64,000 bases of DNA, taken from assembly GCA_013297755.1 (NCBI GenBank), contig JAAFIH010000010.1, positions 1-64,000 on the forward strand, in the 5' to 3' direction. A program made the translations under genes and the position numbers. Of the stretch, positions 39,179 through 48,873 are shown one piece after another. Within the stretch, counting starts at the first letter, position 1. Every line of letters begins with the position of its first letter. This stretch comes from Cytophagales bacterium (GTDB lineage: Bacteria; Bacteroidota; Bacteroidia; Cytophagales; UBA9547). The notes under the pieces are model-generated. The model was given only the letters and a program-made list of their open reading frames with translations, searched no databases and was not told the DNA's origin.

Positions 39179-40135
39179 TTGAATATATCTGTAGTAATTC
39201 CACTTTTAAATGAGGCTGATTCTTTGCCAGAGCTATGTGCTTGGATAGAAAAAGTAATGTCTAAAAATAGATATACTTACGAAATATTACTGATTGATGA
39301 TGGAAGTAGCGACAATTCTTGGGAAGTAATACAACAATTACATGCCAAAAACAATCAAATTGAGGGAATAAGATTTAAAAGAAATTTTGGAAAATCAGCG
39401 GCCTTGAATACTGGTTTTCAGGTTTGTAAAGGCGATGTTGTCATCACAATGGATGCTGATTTGCAAGATAGCCCTGATGAAATTCCCGAATTGTATGACA
39501 TGATAACCAAACAAGGATTTGATTTGGTATCAGGTTGGAAAGCCAAACGATACGATCCATTATCCAAAACTATACCCACCAAATTGTTTAATGCTGCCAC
39601 ACGCTACTTGTCGGGCATTAAGTTAAATGATTTTAATTGTGGGCTCAAGGCCTATCATAGCAAGGTAGTAAAAAATATTGATGTATATGGCGAAATGCAC
39701 AGATACATACCTGTAATAGCAAAATGGAATGGTTTTAGTAAGATTAGCGAAAAAGTGGTAGAGCATAGGGCGCGCAAATATGGCACCACAAAATTTGGGC
39801 TTGAGCGATTTGTCAATGGTTTTTTGGATTTACTTTCGATTTCGTTTGTATCAAGATTCAAACGAAAACCCATGCACTTTTTTGGTTCTTTGGGTTCGTT
39901 ATCATTTTTTTTGGGTATTGTAGTAACTTTGTGGGTTTTGATAGAAAAACAAATTTGTATTTATAATGGCACAAAAGTAAGAAATGCTACTGATCAGCCT
40001 TTGTTTTTTTTGGCTTTGGTAGCTTTAGTGATGGGAACTCAGTTTTTTTTGGCTGGCTTTATTGGCGAAATGATAAATGTAAATTCGCTTAAAAAAGACA
40101 GCGATGGATTAATAATAGAAACTACAAAAGAGTAA
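39179..40135 (+). CDS. Family 2 glycosyltransferase, GtrB/dolichol-phosphate-mannose-synthase-like
   Basis: About 318 residues. ISVVIPLLNEADSLPEL and LLIDDGSSDNSW form the nucleotide-sugar site; MDADLQDSPDEIPEL has the metal-binding DxD. Two C-terminal membrane helices (about 235-300) place it at the inner membrane. It likely loads a sugar on undecaprenyl phosphate. There is no ATG; TTG 39179 gives the typical N-terminus MNISVVIPLLNE, while TTG 39164 overlaps a -7 box. Convergent with gmk. Confidence 0.9.
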   Translation: MNISVVIPLLNEADSLPELCAWIEKVMSKNRYTYEILLIDDGSSDNSWEVIQQLHAKNNQIEGIRFKRNFGKSAALNTGFQVCKGDVVITMDADLQDSPDEIPELYDMITKQGFDLVSGWKAKRYDPLSKTIPTKLFNAATRYLSGIKLNDFNCGLKAYHSKVVKNIDVYGEMHRYIPVIAKWNGFSKISEKVVEHRARKYGTTKFGLERFVNGFLDLLSISFVSRFKRKPMHFFGSLGSLSFFLGIVVTLWVLIEKQICIYNGTKVRNATDQPLFFLALVALVMGTQFFLAGFIGEMINVNSLKKDSDGLIIETTKE

Positions 40136-40141
40136 TTTTTT

Positions 40142-40714
40142 TTAGTTATTAATAAATTTTTTGACAATATTGGTAGCATTGTCCAAGGTATTTTCTAACT
40201 CATAATTTTCGAGTACAATATCAAAATCGGGCATAAAAGCGATTTCGTCTTTGGCTTTGGCTAGTCTTTGTTGTACTTTTTCTTCACTATCGGTGCCTCG
40301 GCCACGAAGGCGAGCCTCTAGGGTTTCTAAATCTGGGGTTTTTACAAAAATGGCTAGGGCATTGGAGCCAAAATATTTTTTTAAATTTAATCCTCCTTTT
40401 ACATCTACATCAAATATGACATGTTTGCCAAGTTGCCAAATTCTGTCTATTTCTGACTTTAGGGTGCCATAATAATTATCAGAATATACCTCTTCCCATT
40501 CTACAAAAGCATTGTTTTGGATATTTTTTTTAAAATCTTGGGCAGATAAAAAATAATAATCAGTTCCATTTATTTCGTGTGGCCGAGCTTTGCGTGAGCA
40601 TGCTGAAATCGAAAAACTTAAATTATCAATTTCTTTTAAAAGATGTTTTACAATAGTTGTTTTGCCAGAACCAGATGGAGCCGAAAAAATAATTGCTTTG
40701 CCTTGAATTTTCAT
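40142..40714 (-). CDS. gmk: Guanylate kinase
   Basis: 190 residues. Walker A IIFSAPSGSGKTTIV (8-22), the GMP-binding SACSRKARPHEINGTDYYF region and the lid RLRGRGTDSEEKVQQRL. It phosphorylates GMP to GDP. It follows cdaA and folP on the minus strand, 37 bases after cdaA. Confidence 0.97.
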   Translation of the reverse strand: MKIQGKAIIFSAPSGSGKTTIVKHLLKEIDNLSFSISACSRKARPHEINGTDYYFLSAQDFKKNIQNNAFVEWEEVYSDNYYGTLKSEIDRIWQLGKHVIFDVDVKGGLNLKKYFGSNALAIFVKTPDLETLEARLRGRGTDSEEKVQQRLAKAKDEIAFMPDFDIVLENYELENTLDNATNIVKKFINN

Positions 40715-40751
40715 GCAACAAATTAAGTAAAAAAAAATAAATTATAAAAAA

Positions 40752-41636
40752 TTATCGAATTGAAGTTGCCGAAATAGAATCAGCGTTGGTAATAGAAATA
40801 ACATCTGCACTTTCGGAAACTTCTTTTTCGATGTCTTCTTCTTTGCCAAAAAGATATAAATTTAGTTTATTTCTTACTTCTATGGCACTTAAATTATAGA
40901 ACAGTTTGCCATCTCTGGAGATAGATATTTCGCCAGTTTCTTCGGATACTACAAGTACAATAGCCTCTGTAAGCTCAGTAATGCCTATGGCTGCTCTGTG
41001 GCGAAGACCCAAAAATGCTGGCAAATCTACATTATCAGTAATAGGTAAGATACAACGAGCGGCTTTGATTCTATTGTTTACGATAATAACAGCACCATCG
41101 TGGAGGGGGCTATTTTTGTTGAAAATAGAAAGGAGCAAACGCTTAGATACATAAGCCTCTATGTCATCGCCAGTTTCGGCATATAGCCTTAGTTCTGAGT
41201 TTTTGGCTATTACAATCAAAGCACCTGTATTCATACCACCCAGTATCTTGGCGGCTTCTATGATAGGCGAAATATCTAATCGATCTTGGTCTTGTTTTTT
41301 GCTAAACACAAATCGTTGCAATACATTTCGGTTTCTGTGGGATGTATTTTTGACTGTGATAAGTAAGAATTTTCTTATTTCTTGCTGAAAAATAATAATA
41401 ATAGCTATAAAAGCTATCCCCATTACATTTCCTAAAATAGTAGAAATAAGTGCCATTTGGGCAGCTTTTACGATAAGAAAGAAAAAATAAATACATAAAA
41501 AGCCGATAAAAATTTTTAGAGCAACGCTACCACGCAACAATTTATAGAGGCGATACATCAAAAACGCAACTATGCAAATATCTAAAATATCAATCCACTT
41601 TAGAGATAAAAAACCTATTTTGATTAATGAATCCAA
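40752..41636 (-). CDS. cdaA: Diadenylate cyclase (c-di-AMP synthase), CdaA type
   Basis: 294 residues. Three N-terminal membrane helices (about 15-90) and a DAC domain with DGA at 180-182 and RHR at 212-214, the two catalytic motifs. It makes c-di-AMP from two ATP. It starts 1 base past the folP stop, so the two are co-translated, a usual folP-cdaA pairing in the phylum. No CdaR-type regulator follows; gmk does. Confidence 0.95.
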   Translation of the reverse strand: MDSLIKIGFLSLKWIDILDICIVAFLMYRLYKLLRGSVALKIFIGFLCIYFFFLIVKAAQMALISTILGNVMGIAFIAIIIIFQQEIRKFLLITVKNTSHRNRNVLQRFVFSKKQDQDRLDISPIIEAAKILGGMNTGALIVIAKNSELRLYAETGDDIEAYVSKRLLLSIFNKNSPLHDGAVIIVNNRIKAARCILPITDNVDLPAFLGLRHRAAIGITELTEAIVLVVSEETGEISISRDGKLFYNLSAIEVRNKLNLYLFGKEEDIEKEVSESADVISITNADSISATSIR

Positions 41637-41637
41637 A

Positions 41638-42474
41638 TTACTCTTTTAAAATTTTATTTAATTCAACAAACAAGGCAATAGTTTGCATGGCTTCTTTTAC
41701 ATCGTGAACCCTAAGTAAGTTGGCTCCATTTTGTAGAGCTACCATATTGAGAGCCGTAGTACCATGGATAGAATCTTGTGGTAAAACGCCTAATGTGTTG
41801 TATATCAGGGACTTACGAGATATTCCTATAAGTATTGCTTTGTTTAGATTTTTAAAGTAAGATAAATTTTTTAATAAATGAAAATTTTGTTCATTTTTTT
41901 TTGCAAAACCTATGCCAATGTCCACTATTACATCAATTATGCCTAGACTATGGGCAAGATTAATTTTTTGATTTAAAAATTGGAATATATCCAATAAAAT
42001 ATTGTCGTAATGGGTTTGGAGTTGCATATTTTGAGGTGTTCCACGAGAGTGCATTATCAAATAAGGTATTTTTGAGTTGGCTATAAAAGGCATCATTTGA
42101 TGATCTATTTGGCCGGCACTAATGTCGTTGACCATACAAGCCCCTTCAGAAATAGCTATGGATGCTACCTCAGAATGAAAGGTATCAATAGAGATTTTAG
42201 CATTTGGAAAGTATTTTTTTATGGCAGAAATAGCCTTTTTGATTCGATTCGATTCTTCAGCAATACTTACAACAGCTGCATTGGGTTTTGATGATGCACC
42301 GCCAACATCTATGATAGAAGCACCTTCAGAGAGCATTTTTTCGGTTTGTAAAAGTAAGTTTTTTTCAGTCATGTATTTGCCACCATCAGAAAAACTATCA
42401 GGTGTGCAATTTAGTATTCCCATTACTTTTGGGGTTGTCAAATCGAGTAATTCTCCTTGCAGGTTTATGGTCAT
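41638..42474 (-). CDS. folP: Dihydropteroate synthase
   Basis: 278 residues. VMGILNCTPDSFSDGG (near 18-33), IIDVGGASSKPNA, ISIDTFHSEVA, MVNDISAG and VDIGIGFAKK make up the pterin and pABA sites. It condenses pterin pyrophosphate with pABA in folate synthesis. The second motif reads GGASSKP instead of the usual GGxSTRP. It lies just downstream of the type IIG enzyme gene on the same strand. Confidence 0.96.
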   Translation of the reverse strand: MTINLQGELLDLTTPKVMGILNCTPDSFSDGGKYMTEKNLLLQTEKMLSEGASIIDVGGASSKPNAAVVSIAEESNRIKKAISAIKKYFPNAKISIDTFHSEVASIAISEGACMVNDISAGQIDHQMMPFIANSKIPYLIMHSRGTPQNMQLQTHYDNILLDIFQFLNQKINLAHSLGIIDVIVDIGIGFAKKNEQNFHLLKNLSYFKNLNKAILIGISRKSLIYNTLGVLPQDSIHGTTALNMVALQNGANLLRVHDVKEAMQTIALFVELNKILKE

Positions 42475-42494
42475 GCTTTACACAAATAATTAGT

Positions 42495-45400
42495 TTAATT
42501 TTTAATGATACTACTTTCCTCAATCATTTTTATTTCCTCGTCTGTTAGTTCGTATAATTGATATACAAGTTGGTCTATTTGTTGTTCAAGAGCTGAGGTA
42601 TCAGCGTTGGGGTTTTGTTTGGTTTGTAATATATTTTCGACAAGAGAGGTAATCTTTAGTTCTATTTTTTGAGACGGTATAGCAATAGGAATTTGTTCAA
42701 TGGCTTGAATGGTAATTTCACCCTCTATGCCACCACTTTGATAAAAATATTTGAAAGCAAAATGAATTAACTTTGAATTTAAAAGTGCAAGTAAATATTT
42801 TAGCTTTTCGCCAGTCAAAATATAACTTGTATTTAGTACAAAATGACCCATATTATCATAGGCAAATGCTTGAACTTTTGATGCTTTAGTAAAAACAAGC
42901 TTTTCTTTTTCAAATTCTTTTAAGTAAGCACAATTTCTTAGATTTGTCCAATCTTCGCCTTTATCTATTCTAATTGTAAGTTGGTTTTTGTAACTTTGCA
43001 AATGATTAAAAATACTTGGATATGATTTTGAAACATCTATTGGATTGATATTATCAGATTTTAATCCATTATGTGTATTTATCAACCATTGTAAACCTTT
43101 TTCAAATTTATATTTTTTTATATCTCTCCCTTTTAATAATGGTTTTATTACTTCATTATTCTTCTTATCCAAATCAATTAATTTGTCTTTTATTACTTTA
43201 TCAATTACAAAGGCTTCATTAAAGCCAGTAGTAATTCCTCTATAAAATTTTATATTCCATAGAGATAATATTTTGCCATGTAGTGATATTTTATCTTTGA
43301 TTGATGTGTGTCCAAATCCACCTAAATTCCAATTATCAGTTAGATTTATTTTTTTTGTTGATAATGATATATTTTTTAAAAAATCATTTACTTTTTCTGA
43401 CTTATCTTTTATGTCAAAAGACACATAATCAGTTGTTTTGCCATTTTTATTTGAAAATGAAATTAAACAAGTATCAACAGATGCTTCGTTAAATACTTGA
43501 AATTTATTGAAATCAATGATAAAAATATTACTTGTATTTTCTGATAAAAAAGTTCTAGTTTTGAGGCCATAGCTGGCTGTGAGCCATTTATTAGAGACCA
43601 CAAAATGATTTAATCCATTTTTATTTCCCACTTTTTTGGCAAGTTCAATAAATAAACAATATAAATCTGCATTTTTAGTAAATGTTTGGTAATTCTTTTC
43701 AGAAAAATAGTTTTGAATATTACTTTTCAATCTCGAAATCGAAATATATGGTGGATTGGCAATGACTACATCAAAACCAATAAAATCGCCATTATTGTTG
43801 AGTACTTCTGGGAACTCAAAACGCCACTCAAAGGCGTTGTCATATATTTTATTGTTTTTATAGGCTTCTATTTCTGTATCTATCTTACTTATTTCTTTTT
43901 CTATACTATCTATTTCTTGGTTTAATTTTTGGTATGCTTCGTTTGTACCATAAAATTCTTGTGGTTCAAAAACCATATTAGAGAATCCGTCTCTGCCACG
44001 GCCGGTGAGTTTGTATAATCGTTCTCCAAGTTTGGCCAATTTTATTTTTCGAGGATCGTAGTTGCCAATGGTTGCTGCAAATGTTGATTTTATTTCGTTT
44101 ATCAACCTTTCCATCTCTCTTTTTTGCTCTTTATTTTGAGCATTTCGATATGTTTCTACGGCAGTTTTGTAGGTATCTATTGTCCACTTGCTTTTTTTGA
44201 GGGCTTGGCTGATGTCAGCATCTAAGCCAAAACGACTGATGAGCGAGTTGCCACATTTGATGTTTATATCAATATTTGGCAATGTTTCTAGAACCGAAAA
44301 GTTGCTTTGTTGGGTGTAATGGGCATTTTTTAGCAACTCTATCCACAATCTCAGCCTGCATATTTTTACAGAGTTGGGGTTTATATCAACCCCAAAAAGG
44401 CAATTTTCGATAATAGTTTGCTTTTCTCTAAACAGAGTTTCTTGTATTCTTTGTTTTTCGGTTACAAAAGTTGGGGTTGATTTAAAATGGTCTTTGCCAA
44501 AAACCTGCTCCATTGTTTTATCAGATCGAGGCGAAGGAGCTAGGTAATAAAATTCTTGATCGGTTTCTGCATCTGTGATATATAAAGTATCGTTGATAGA
44601 TTTTATTGATAAATCTTTTAAAGATTTGCCTTGACTATCCAATAATATTCCTAATTCGCTTTTTAGGGCTATAATTTCGTTGAGAGCCGAAACTAGAAAA
44701 TGGCCTGATCCAACAGCTGGGTCGCAAATTTTTAGCGAATTTATAACTTCATTGGCTTCTTTTTTTGAAATTTTCTTGGGTATAAGTTCAGATATATCTT
44801 CTAGGTTATCAATTTTTTCGCTACTCAAATGATTTGTTTGGCCATATTCTTTAAATTTTTGTACGATGGCTTTACTTATGGTTTCTCGGCACATATACAT
44901 GGTTATAAAACCAGGAGTGAAAAAAGAACCTTCTTTGTAGCCATTTATTTTCTCAAAAATAAGACCTAAAACAGATGCGTTTATCAATGTTTTATTGTCT
45001 TCTTGGATAGCCTCTTGGCCTTCGGCCCCAAAATCATAAGCATCTAAAAAACGAAATAAATAGGCCAAAGTATTCATTTCTCCCTCTAGTTTTTTGCCTG
45101 TATTTGATTTCAAAACAGTGTTGGATTGCAAAGGCATTTTTTCGTTAGTTCTGAGCTGACCTATCGAAAAGCAGATTTGCTCTAGCTCCGAAATTTCAAA
45201 AAGTGAACTATTCAAATAGGGTACATTTTTAAACTTTTCGGCCACTGATGATGATCTATCTTCGTTTTTTTTTGCTAAAATTTGAAAGAATAATAAGCCC
45301 AAATCATCAAAATTTCTTACCTTATCGGTATTCAAAAAAGAGTAAGATAAATCGCCTTTATGATAACTTACTAGTTGAGCTTCGAGTAATTTTAGGAACA

Positions 45401-46394
45401 AAATTCTATTTATCCAAGTAATAGTAAGTTCAAGCCCAACGCCAAATAATTGTTCTTGCTGGGTAGTGCCATATAGGTCTATTTTATCAATTCTTGGTAG
45501 TTTATCTAATGTCTGTAGTTGTTCAATGGTATTTTCGAGCAATGAACCTTGGTGTCTTTCGTTTTGTGTTTTTCTTTCTATTAGTTTTTTGCCGGCATGT
45601 TTTGTTTCTGTCAAGCCAAGAATGTGTAGCAACTCGCCATAAAATAAGTTGTCTAGACTATTGCTATCATTGGCAAAAGGTAATTTTAGGAGATGTTCGG
45701 GCGAAAAAATCTTAAATAAAGCTATTAATAAATGATCAGATTCTTTGTTGGAATTGCGTATTTGTAGTTGATAATCGTTGATATTGAAGTAAGTAAATTC
45801 AATTTCTTTATCAATATTTGAAATAAAAGGTTCTGCTATATGTTTATAAAAAAAATCGGTTTTTTGTCCTGCCAATCTCTCTTCTTCAAAATCGGTAAAT
45901 TGTTTTACAAATGATTTGTTTTCGGCAAAAATGACATTAAAAATTTGAGCATCAAATATAAACCATTCATTGATATTAGTAACAATGAGGTGTTTTATTT
46001 CAATATTATTTTGAGTAATTCTTTCTCTTAAATAATAAAGAATTAGCTCATGCAATGCTTTTTTGTTGATATTATCGCAAGTTATCATTTCAGCTTTGTT
46101 GGCCGTTTTTTTTGTTTCAATGATTACTCCTACAGGGCTAGATGCTCCATTGCCGACATGAATCACGAGGTCGTTTCTGCCTTTGGTGTTTATAAAATGG
46201 TTTTGTTTATAGTAAGTATTTTTTAAAAAATCTGATATTAAATTTTTATGATACTCTTCACTTTCAGAATCGTTGGAAGAATTGAGCAAAGCAGTAAGAT
46301 TAGACTTAAAAATATCTATTTCAAGTCTAATAGGCTTTAGTTTCAAGAAAGCTCTATTGAGAGCCTTTCGTGGGTTTAGTATCTTTGTTACCAT
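42495..46394 (-). CDS. Type IIG restriction enzyme and adenine methyltransferase in one chain
   Basis: 1299 residues. The N-terminal nuclease has IHVG...VGVIIETKK (E-x-K near residue 92). A long helical linker leads to the methyltransferase: motif I DPAVGSGHFLVS (near 556) and motif IV IANPPYISI (near 880, NPPY, N6-adenine). The C-terminal third is a TaqI-like specificity domain (NTHNG.., KYLLALLNSK, IPIAIPSQKIE). A single protein of this kind both cuts and methylates. It has no separate methyltransferase or specificity gene. It is inserted between folP and rny, and one palindromic repeat (46470-46574) lies upstream. The recognition sequence is unknown. Confidence 0.9.
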   Translation of the reverse strand: MVTKILNPRKALNRAFLKLKPIRLEIDIFKSNLTALLNSSNDSESEEYHKNLISDFLKNTYYKQNHFINTKGRNDLVIHVGNGASSPVGVIIETKKTANKAEMITCDNINKKALHELILYYLRERITQNNIEIKHLIVTNINEWFIFDAQIFNVIFAENKSFVKQFTDFEEERLAGQKTDFFYKHIAEPFISNIDKEIEFTYFNINDYQLQIRNSNKESDHLLIALFKIFSPEHLLKLPFANDSNSLDNLFYGELLHILGLTETKHAGKKLIERKTQNERHQGSLLENTIEQLQTLDKLPRIDKIDLYGTTQQEQLFGVGLELTITWINRILFLKLLEAQLVSYHKGDLSYSFLNTDKVRNFDDLGLLFFQILAKKNEDRSSSVAEKFKNVPYLNSSLFEISELEQICFSIGQLRTNEKMPLQSNTVLKSNTGKKLEGEMNTLAYLFRFLDAYDFGAEGQEAIQEDNKTLINASVLGLIFEKINGYKEGSFFTPGFITMYMCRETISKAIVQKFKEYGQTNHLSSEKIDNLEDISELIPKKISKKEANEVINSLKICDPAVGSGHFLVSALNEIIALKSELGILLDSQGKSLKDLSIKSINDTLYITDAETDQEFYYLAPSPRSDKTMEQVFGKDHFKSTPTFVTEKQRIQETLFREKQTIIENCLFGVDINPNSVKICRLRLWIELLKNAHYTQQSNFSVLETLPNIDINIKCGNSLISRFGLDADISQALKKSKWTIDTYKTAVETYRNAQNKEQKREMERLINEIKSTFAATIGNYDPRKIKLAKLGERLYKLTGRGRDGFSNMVFEPQEFYGTNEAYQKLNQEIDSIEKEISKIDTEIEAYKNNKIYDNAFEWRFEFPEVLNNNGDFIGFDVVIANPPYISISRLKSNIQNYFSEKNYQTFTKNADLYCLFIELAKKVGNKNGLNHFVVSNKWLTASYGLKTRTFLSENTSNIFIIDFNKFQVFNEASVDTCLISFSNKNGKTTDYVSFDIKDKSEKVNDFLKNISLSTKKINLTDNWNLGGFGHTSIKDKISLHGKILSLWNIKFYRGITTGFNEAFVIDKVIKDKLIDLDKKNNEVIKPLLKGRDIKKYKFEKGLQWLINTHNGLKSDNINPIDVSKSYPSIFNHLQSYKNQLTIRIDKGEDWTNLRNCAYLKEFEKEKLVFTKASKVQAFAYDNMGHFVLNTSYILTGEKLKYLLALLNSKLIHFAFKYFYQSGGIEGEITIQAIEQIPIAIPSQKIELKITSLVENILQTKQNPNADTSALEQQIDQLVYQLYELTDEEIKMIEESSIIKN

Positions 46395-46423
46395 TTTGCC
46401 ATTTGTTTGGATATTTCAAAAAG

Positions 46424-46431
46424 CAAATATA
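46424..46431 (-). promoter_or_regulatory. -7 box upstream of the type IIG gene
   Basis: Minus-strand TATATTTG (CAAATATA on +), 29 bases before the ATG. A -33 TTTG at the right spacing is not seen; a perfect dyad lies just upstream at 46460-46478. Confidence 0.45.
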
Positions 46432-46459
46432 GTTTTTATTGTGAAAAAATATAAGCTGT

Positions 46460-46478
46460 GTTTGATATTATATCAAAC
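46460..46478. promoter_or_regulatory. Dyad GTTTGATA-TTA-TATCAAAC, possible operator
   Basis: A perfect 8-bp inverted repeat with a 3-base centre in the promoter region of the type IIG gene, overlapping the first bases of the dispersed repeat. Its position suits a regulator site, but no regulator is identified. Confidence 0.4.
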
Positions 46479-46574
46479 CGAAAAATTAAGATTACATTCC
46501 TATAATTTTTCTCCCACTTGGGGAGAAATTAAATGAGGGGTTTAAAAAAAAATGTAATATTTTTTTTCGGTTCA
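46470..46574. repeat. Dispersed palindromic repeat, copy 2
   Basis: Matches 370-475. In this copy the outer arms are well preserved: AACCGAAAAATT...ATTACATT (46476-46498) pairs with AATGTAAT...CGGTT (about 46551-46572). The central stem TTTCTCCC-ACTTG-GGGAGAAA is identical in both copies. Found between the type IIG gene and rny. Confidence 0.75.
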
Positions 46575-46649
46575 TTAGAATGGAAGTGGAGGGTATTTGC
46601 TGGTAAAATATTCTATATTTTTTTCAACAAATATCACCATATCTCTGCT

Positions 46650-48212
46650 CTATTTGGCAAAATGCACCGACCGCATTTCTCTTATTACTGTTACTTTGAT
46701 TTGGCCTGGGTACTGCATTTCTTTTTCTATTTTCTGAGAAATATTGTACGACATCATACCTGCTTTATCGTCTGTTACCGATTCTGAATCTACAATGATA
46801 CGTAACTCTCGACCCGCCTGCATGGCAAAGCACTTTTGTACGCCATCAAAACCCATACAAAGGGCTTCTAAATCTTTGAGACGTTTCATGTAGCTATCTG
46901 CAATTTCTCTTCTGGCACCTGGCCTTGAACCCGAAATGGCATCGCAAGCCTGAATAATTGGAGAAATAAGTGCAGTCATTTCAATTTCGTCATGGTGGGC
47001 ACCTATGGCATTGCAAATTTCGGGGTGTTCTTTGTATTTTTTGGCCAATTCCATACCTAAAATAGCGTGTGGCATTTCGCTTTCTTCGTGCCAGGCTTTA
47101 CCTATATCATGCAAAAGGCCTGCACGTTTGGCCATTTTAGCATTAAGCCCAAGTTCGGTGGCCATCGTAGAGCATAATTTGGCTACTTCTCTGGAGTGTT
47201 GAAGCAAATTTTGACCATACGATGAGCGATAACGCATACGCCCCACGATACGTATCAATTCTGGGTGTAGGCCATGTATGCCCAAATCAATCGCTGTGCG
47301 TTCGCCTATTTCTATAATTTCTTCTTCTATATCTTTTGTAGTTTTTTGTACTACCTCTTCTATTCTAGCGGGATGTATTCTGCCGTCTGCCACCAATCTG
47401 TGCAACGAAAGTCGAGCAATTTCTCTACGCACGGGGTCGAACCCTGAAATTACGATAGCTTCTGGGGTGTCGTCTACCACAATTTCTACCCCAGTGGCCG
47501 ATTCTAGTGTTCGTATATTACGTCCCTCACGGCCAATTATTTTTCCCTTAATATCATCGCTTTCGATATTAAATACCGACACACAATTTTCTACGGCTTG
47601 CTCGGCAGCTGTGCGTTGAATTGTTTGAATAATTATTTTTTTGGCTTCTTTAGTTGCTGTTAATTTGGCTTCTTCTATTACTTCTTTGATATGAGATGAG
47701 GCTTGGGTTTGAGCATCGTTTTTTAAATTTTCAATTAATTGGTCTCTAGCTTCTTTTGCCGAAAGGTTAGCAATCATTTCTAACTGTTGTACCTGAGTTA
47801 GTCTCAGTTTTTCTACCTCGTCCTTCTTTTTATTGATAACATCAATTTGCGAGGTGTAAGTTGCTTTTAAAGCATCGGCTTCGGCTTCTTTTTTGGCGAG
47901 ATTTTGTTGTTGTTGATTGATAGATTGCTCTCTTGATTTTATTTTTTGCTCGTTTTGCAAAATAATATTTTTCTTTTTGTTAGAATCCTCTTCAAACTCG
48001 GTTTTAAGTTTCAAAAAATGCTCTTTGGCCTCCATGATGCGTGTGTTTTTGGCAGCATCAGCCTTTAGTTCGGCTTCTTTTAAAATAAGAGCAGCTTTTT
48101 CGGCAGCTTCCTCTTCTGCTTGTTTGCCTTTTTTGGTATGTATTGATTTTGCAATCAAAAAACCTATTGTACCAAATACTGTCGAAATGACTAAATATAT
48201 TATAATATCCAT
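46650..48212 (-). CDS. rny: Ribonuclease Y
   Basis: About 520 residues. N-terminal membrane helix, a long coiled coil (about 25-200), a KH domain ([17 protein letters not shown]) and an HD domain ([10 protein letters not shown]...GLLHDIGKA). It is a membrane-bound endoribonuclease that starts mRNA decay. ATG 48212 puts the membrane helix at the very N-terminus; a TTG 12 codons upstream is less likely. Operon with zapA and a coiled-coil gene. Confidence 0.96.
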   Translation of the reverse strand: MDIIIYLVISTVFGTIGFLIAKSIHTKKGKQAEEEAAEKAALILKEAELKADAAKNTRIMEAKEHFLKLKTEFEEDSNKKKNIILQNEQKIKSREQSINQQQQNLAKKEAEADALKATYTSQIDVINKKKDEVEKLRLTQVQQLEMIANLSAKEARDQLIENLKNDAQTQASSHIKEVIEEAKLTATKEAKKIIIQTIQRTAAEQAVENCVSVFNIESDDIKGKIIGREGRNIRTLESATGVEIVVDDTPEAIVISGFDPVRREIARLSLHRLVADGRIHPARIEEVVQKTTKDIEEEIIEIGERTAIDLGIHGLHPELIRIVGRMRYRSSYGQNLLQHSREVAKLCSTMATELGLNAKMAKRAGLLHDIGKAWHEESEMPHAILGMELAKKYKEHPEICNAIGAHHDEIEMTALISPIIQACDAISGSRPGARREIADSYMKRLKDLEALCMGFDGVQKCFAMQAGRELRIIVDSESVTDDKAGMMSYNISQKIEKEMQYPGQIKVTVIREMRSVHFAK

Positions 48213-48270
48213 TTGTTTTTGTTGTTTAATGGGGGATATTATAGTCAAAAAATTAGCTATTTATAAGGCA

Positions 48271-48561
48271 TCAATCTGCCAGTGATTTTGATATTAAATT
48301 ACTAAGGCTCGAAATTCTATCATTCATAAATTGATCTACTGCGGCTATTTCATTTTTTTGTTTTAAATGATTAACCGAAGTATCAAACGCAACCATGGCC
48401 AACAAATCGACTTTGTCTTCAATACCATATTGCTCTTTAAACATTTTCAATTTTTCGTTCAGCATTTTTGCTGCTAACCTTACGTTTTCTTCGTCAGATT
48501 CGTCTACTTTCATGACATAATCTTTGTCACTTATTTTTATTTTTATCGAAAGTATTGCCAT
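48271..48561 (-). CDS. zapA: Cell division protein ZapA
   Basis: 96 residues. The N-terminal IKIKISDKDYVMKVDESDEE strand region and the long C-terminal helix with LLAMVAFDTSVN fit ZapA. It promotes FtsZ bundling. It stands between a small coiled-coil gene and rny, a conserved order in Bacteroidota. Confidence 0.9.
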   Translation of the reverse strand: MAILSIKIKISDKDYVMKVDESDEENVRLAAKMLNEKLKMFKEQYGIEDKVDLLAMVAFDTSVNHLKQKNEIAAVDQFMNDRISSLSNLISKSLAD

Positions 48562-48573
48562 CTGTGCGTATTA

Positions 48574-48873
48574 TCAAACTTTTTGTAAATAAGCCAATCC
48601 TTTATCTATTTCCCTCAAATATTCATTTATTTTTAATTTATATTCGTTAGCCAATTTCTTGTCATTGGTTACCAAAGTTGCAATTTTAGTTATTTTAGAT
48701 TGATTTTGAAAATTTTTTATCTCTTCATTTTTTATTTCTAGTTGTTGTAGCAAAACTTCATTTTCATTTATGGCATCTTGAAGCTCTCTTTTTAGATAGT
48801 GATAGGCCTCAGCCATCTTTTTTACACGGTTTTCGAGTGCATCAAGTTTTAAAGTAAGACTTTCACTAGCCAT
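48574..48873 (-). CDS. Small coiled-coil protein next to zapA
   Basis: 99 residues, almost all helix with heptad Leu: LDALENRVKKMAEAYHYLKREL and NENEVLLQQLEIKNEEIKNF. Probably a ZapB-like partner in division, judged only by its place 12 bases upstream of zapA. A -7-like box TATATTTG lies on the minus strand 23 bases before the ATG (48896-48903). Confidence 0.7.
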   Translation of the reverse strand: MASESLTLKLDALENRVKKMAEAYHYLKRELQDAINENEVLLQQLEIKNEEIKNFQNQSKITKIATLVTNDKKLANEYKLKINEYLREIDKGLAYLQKV

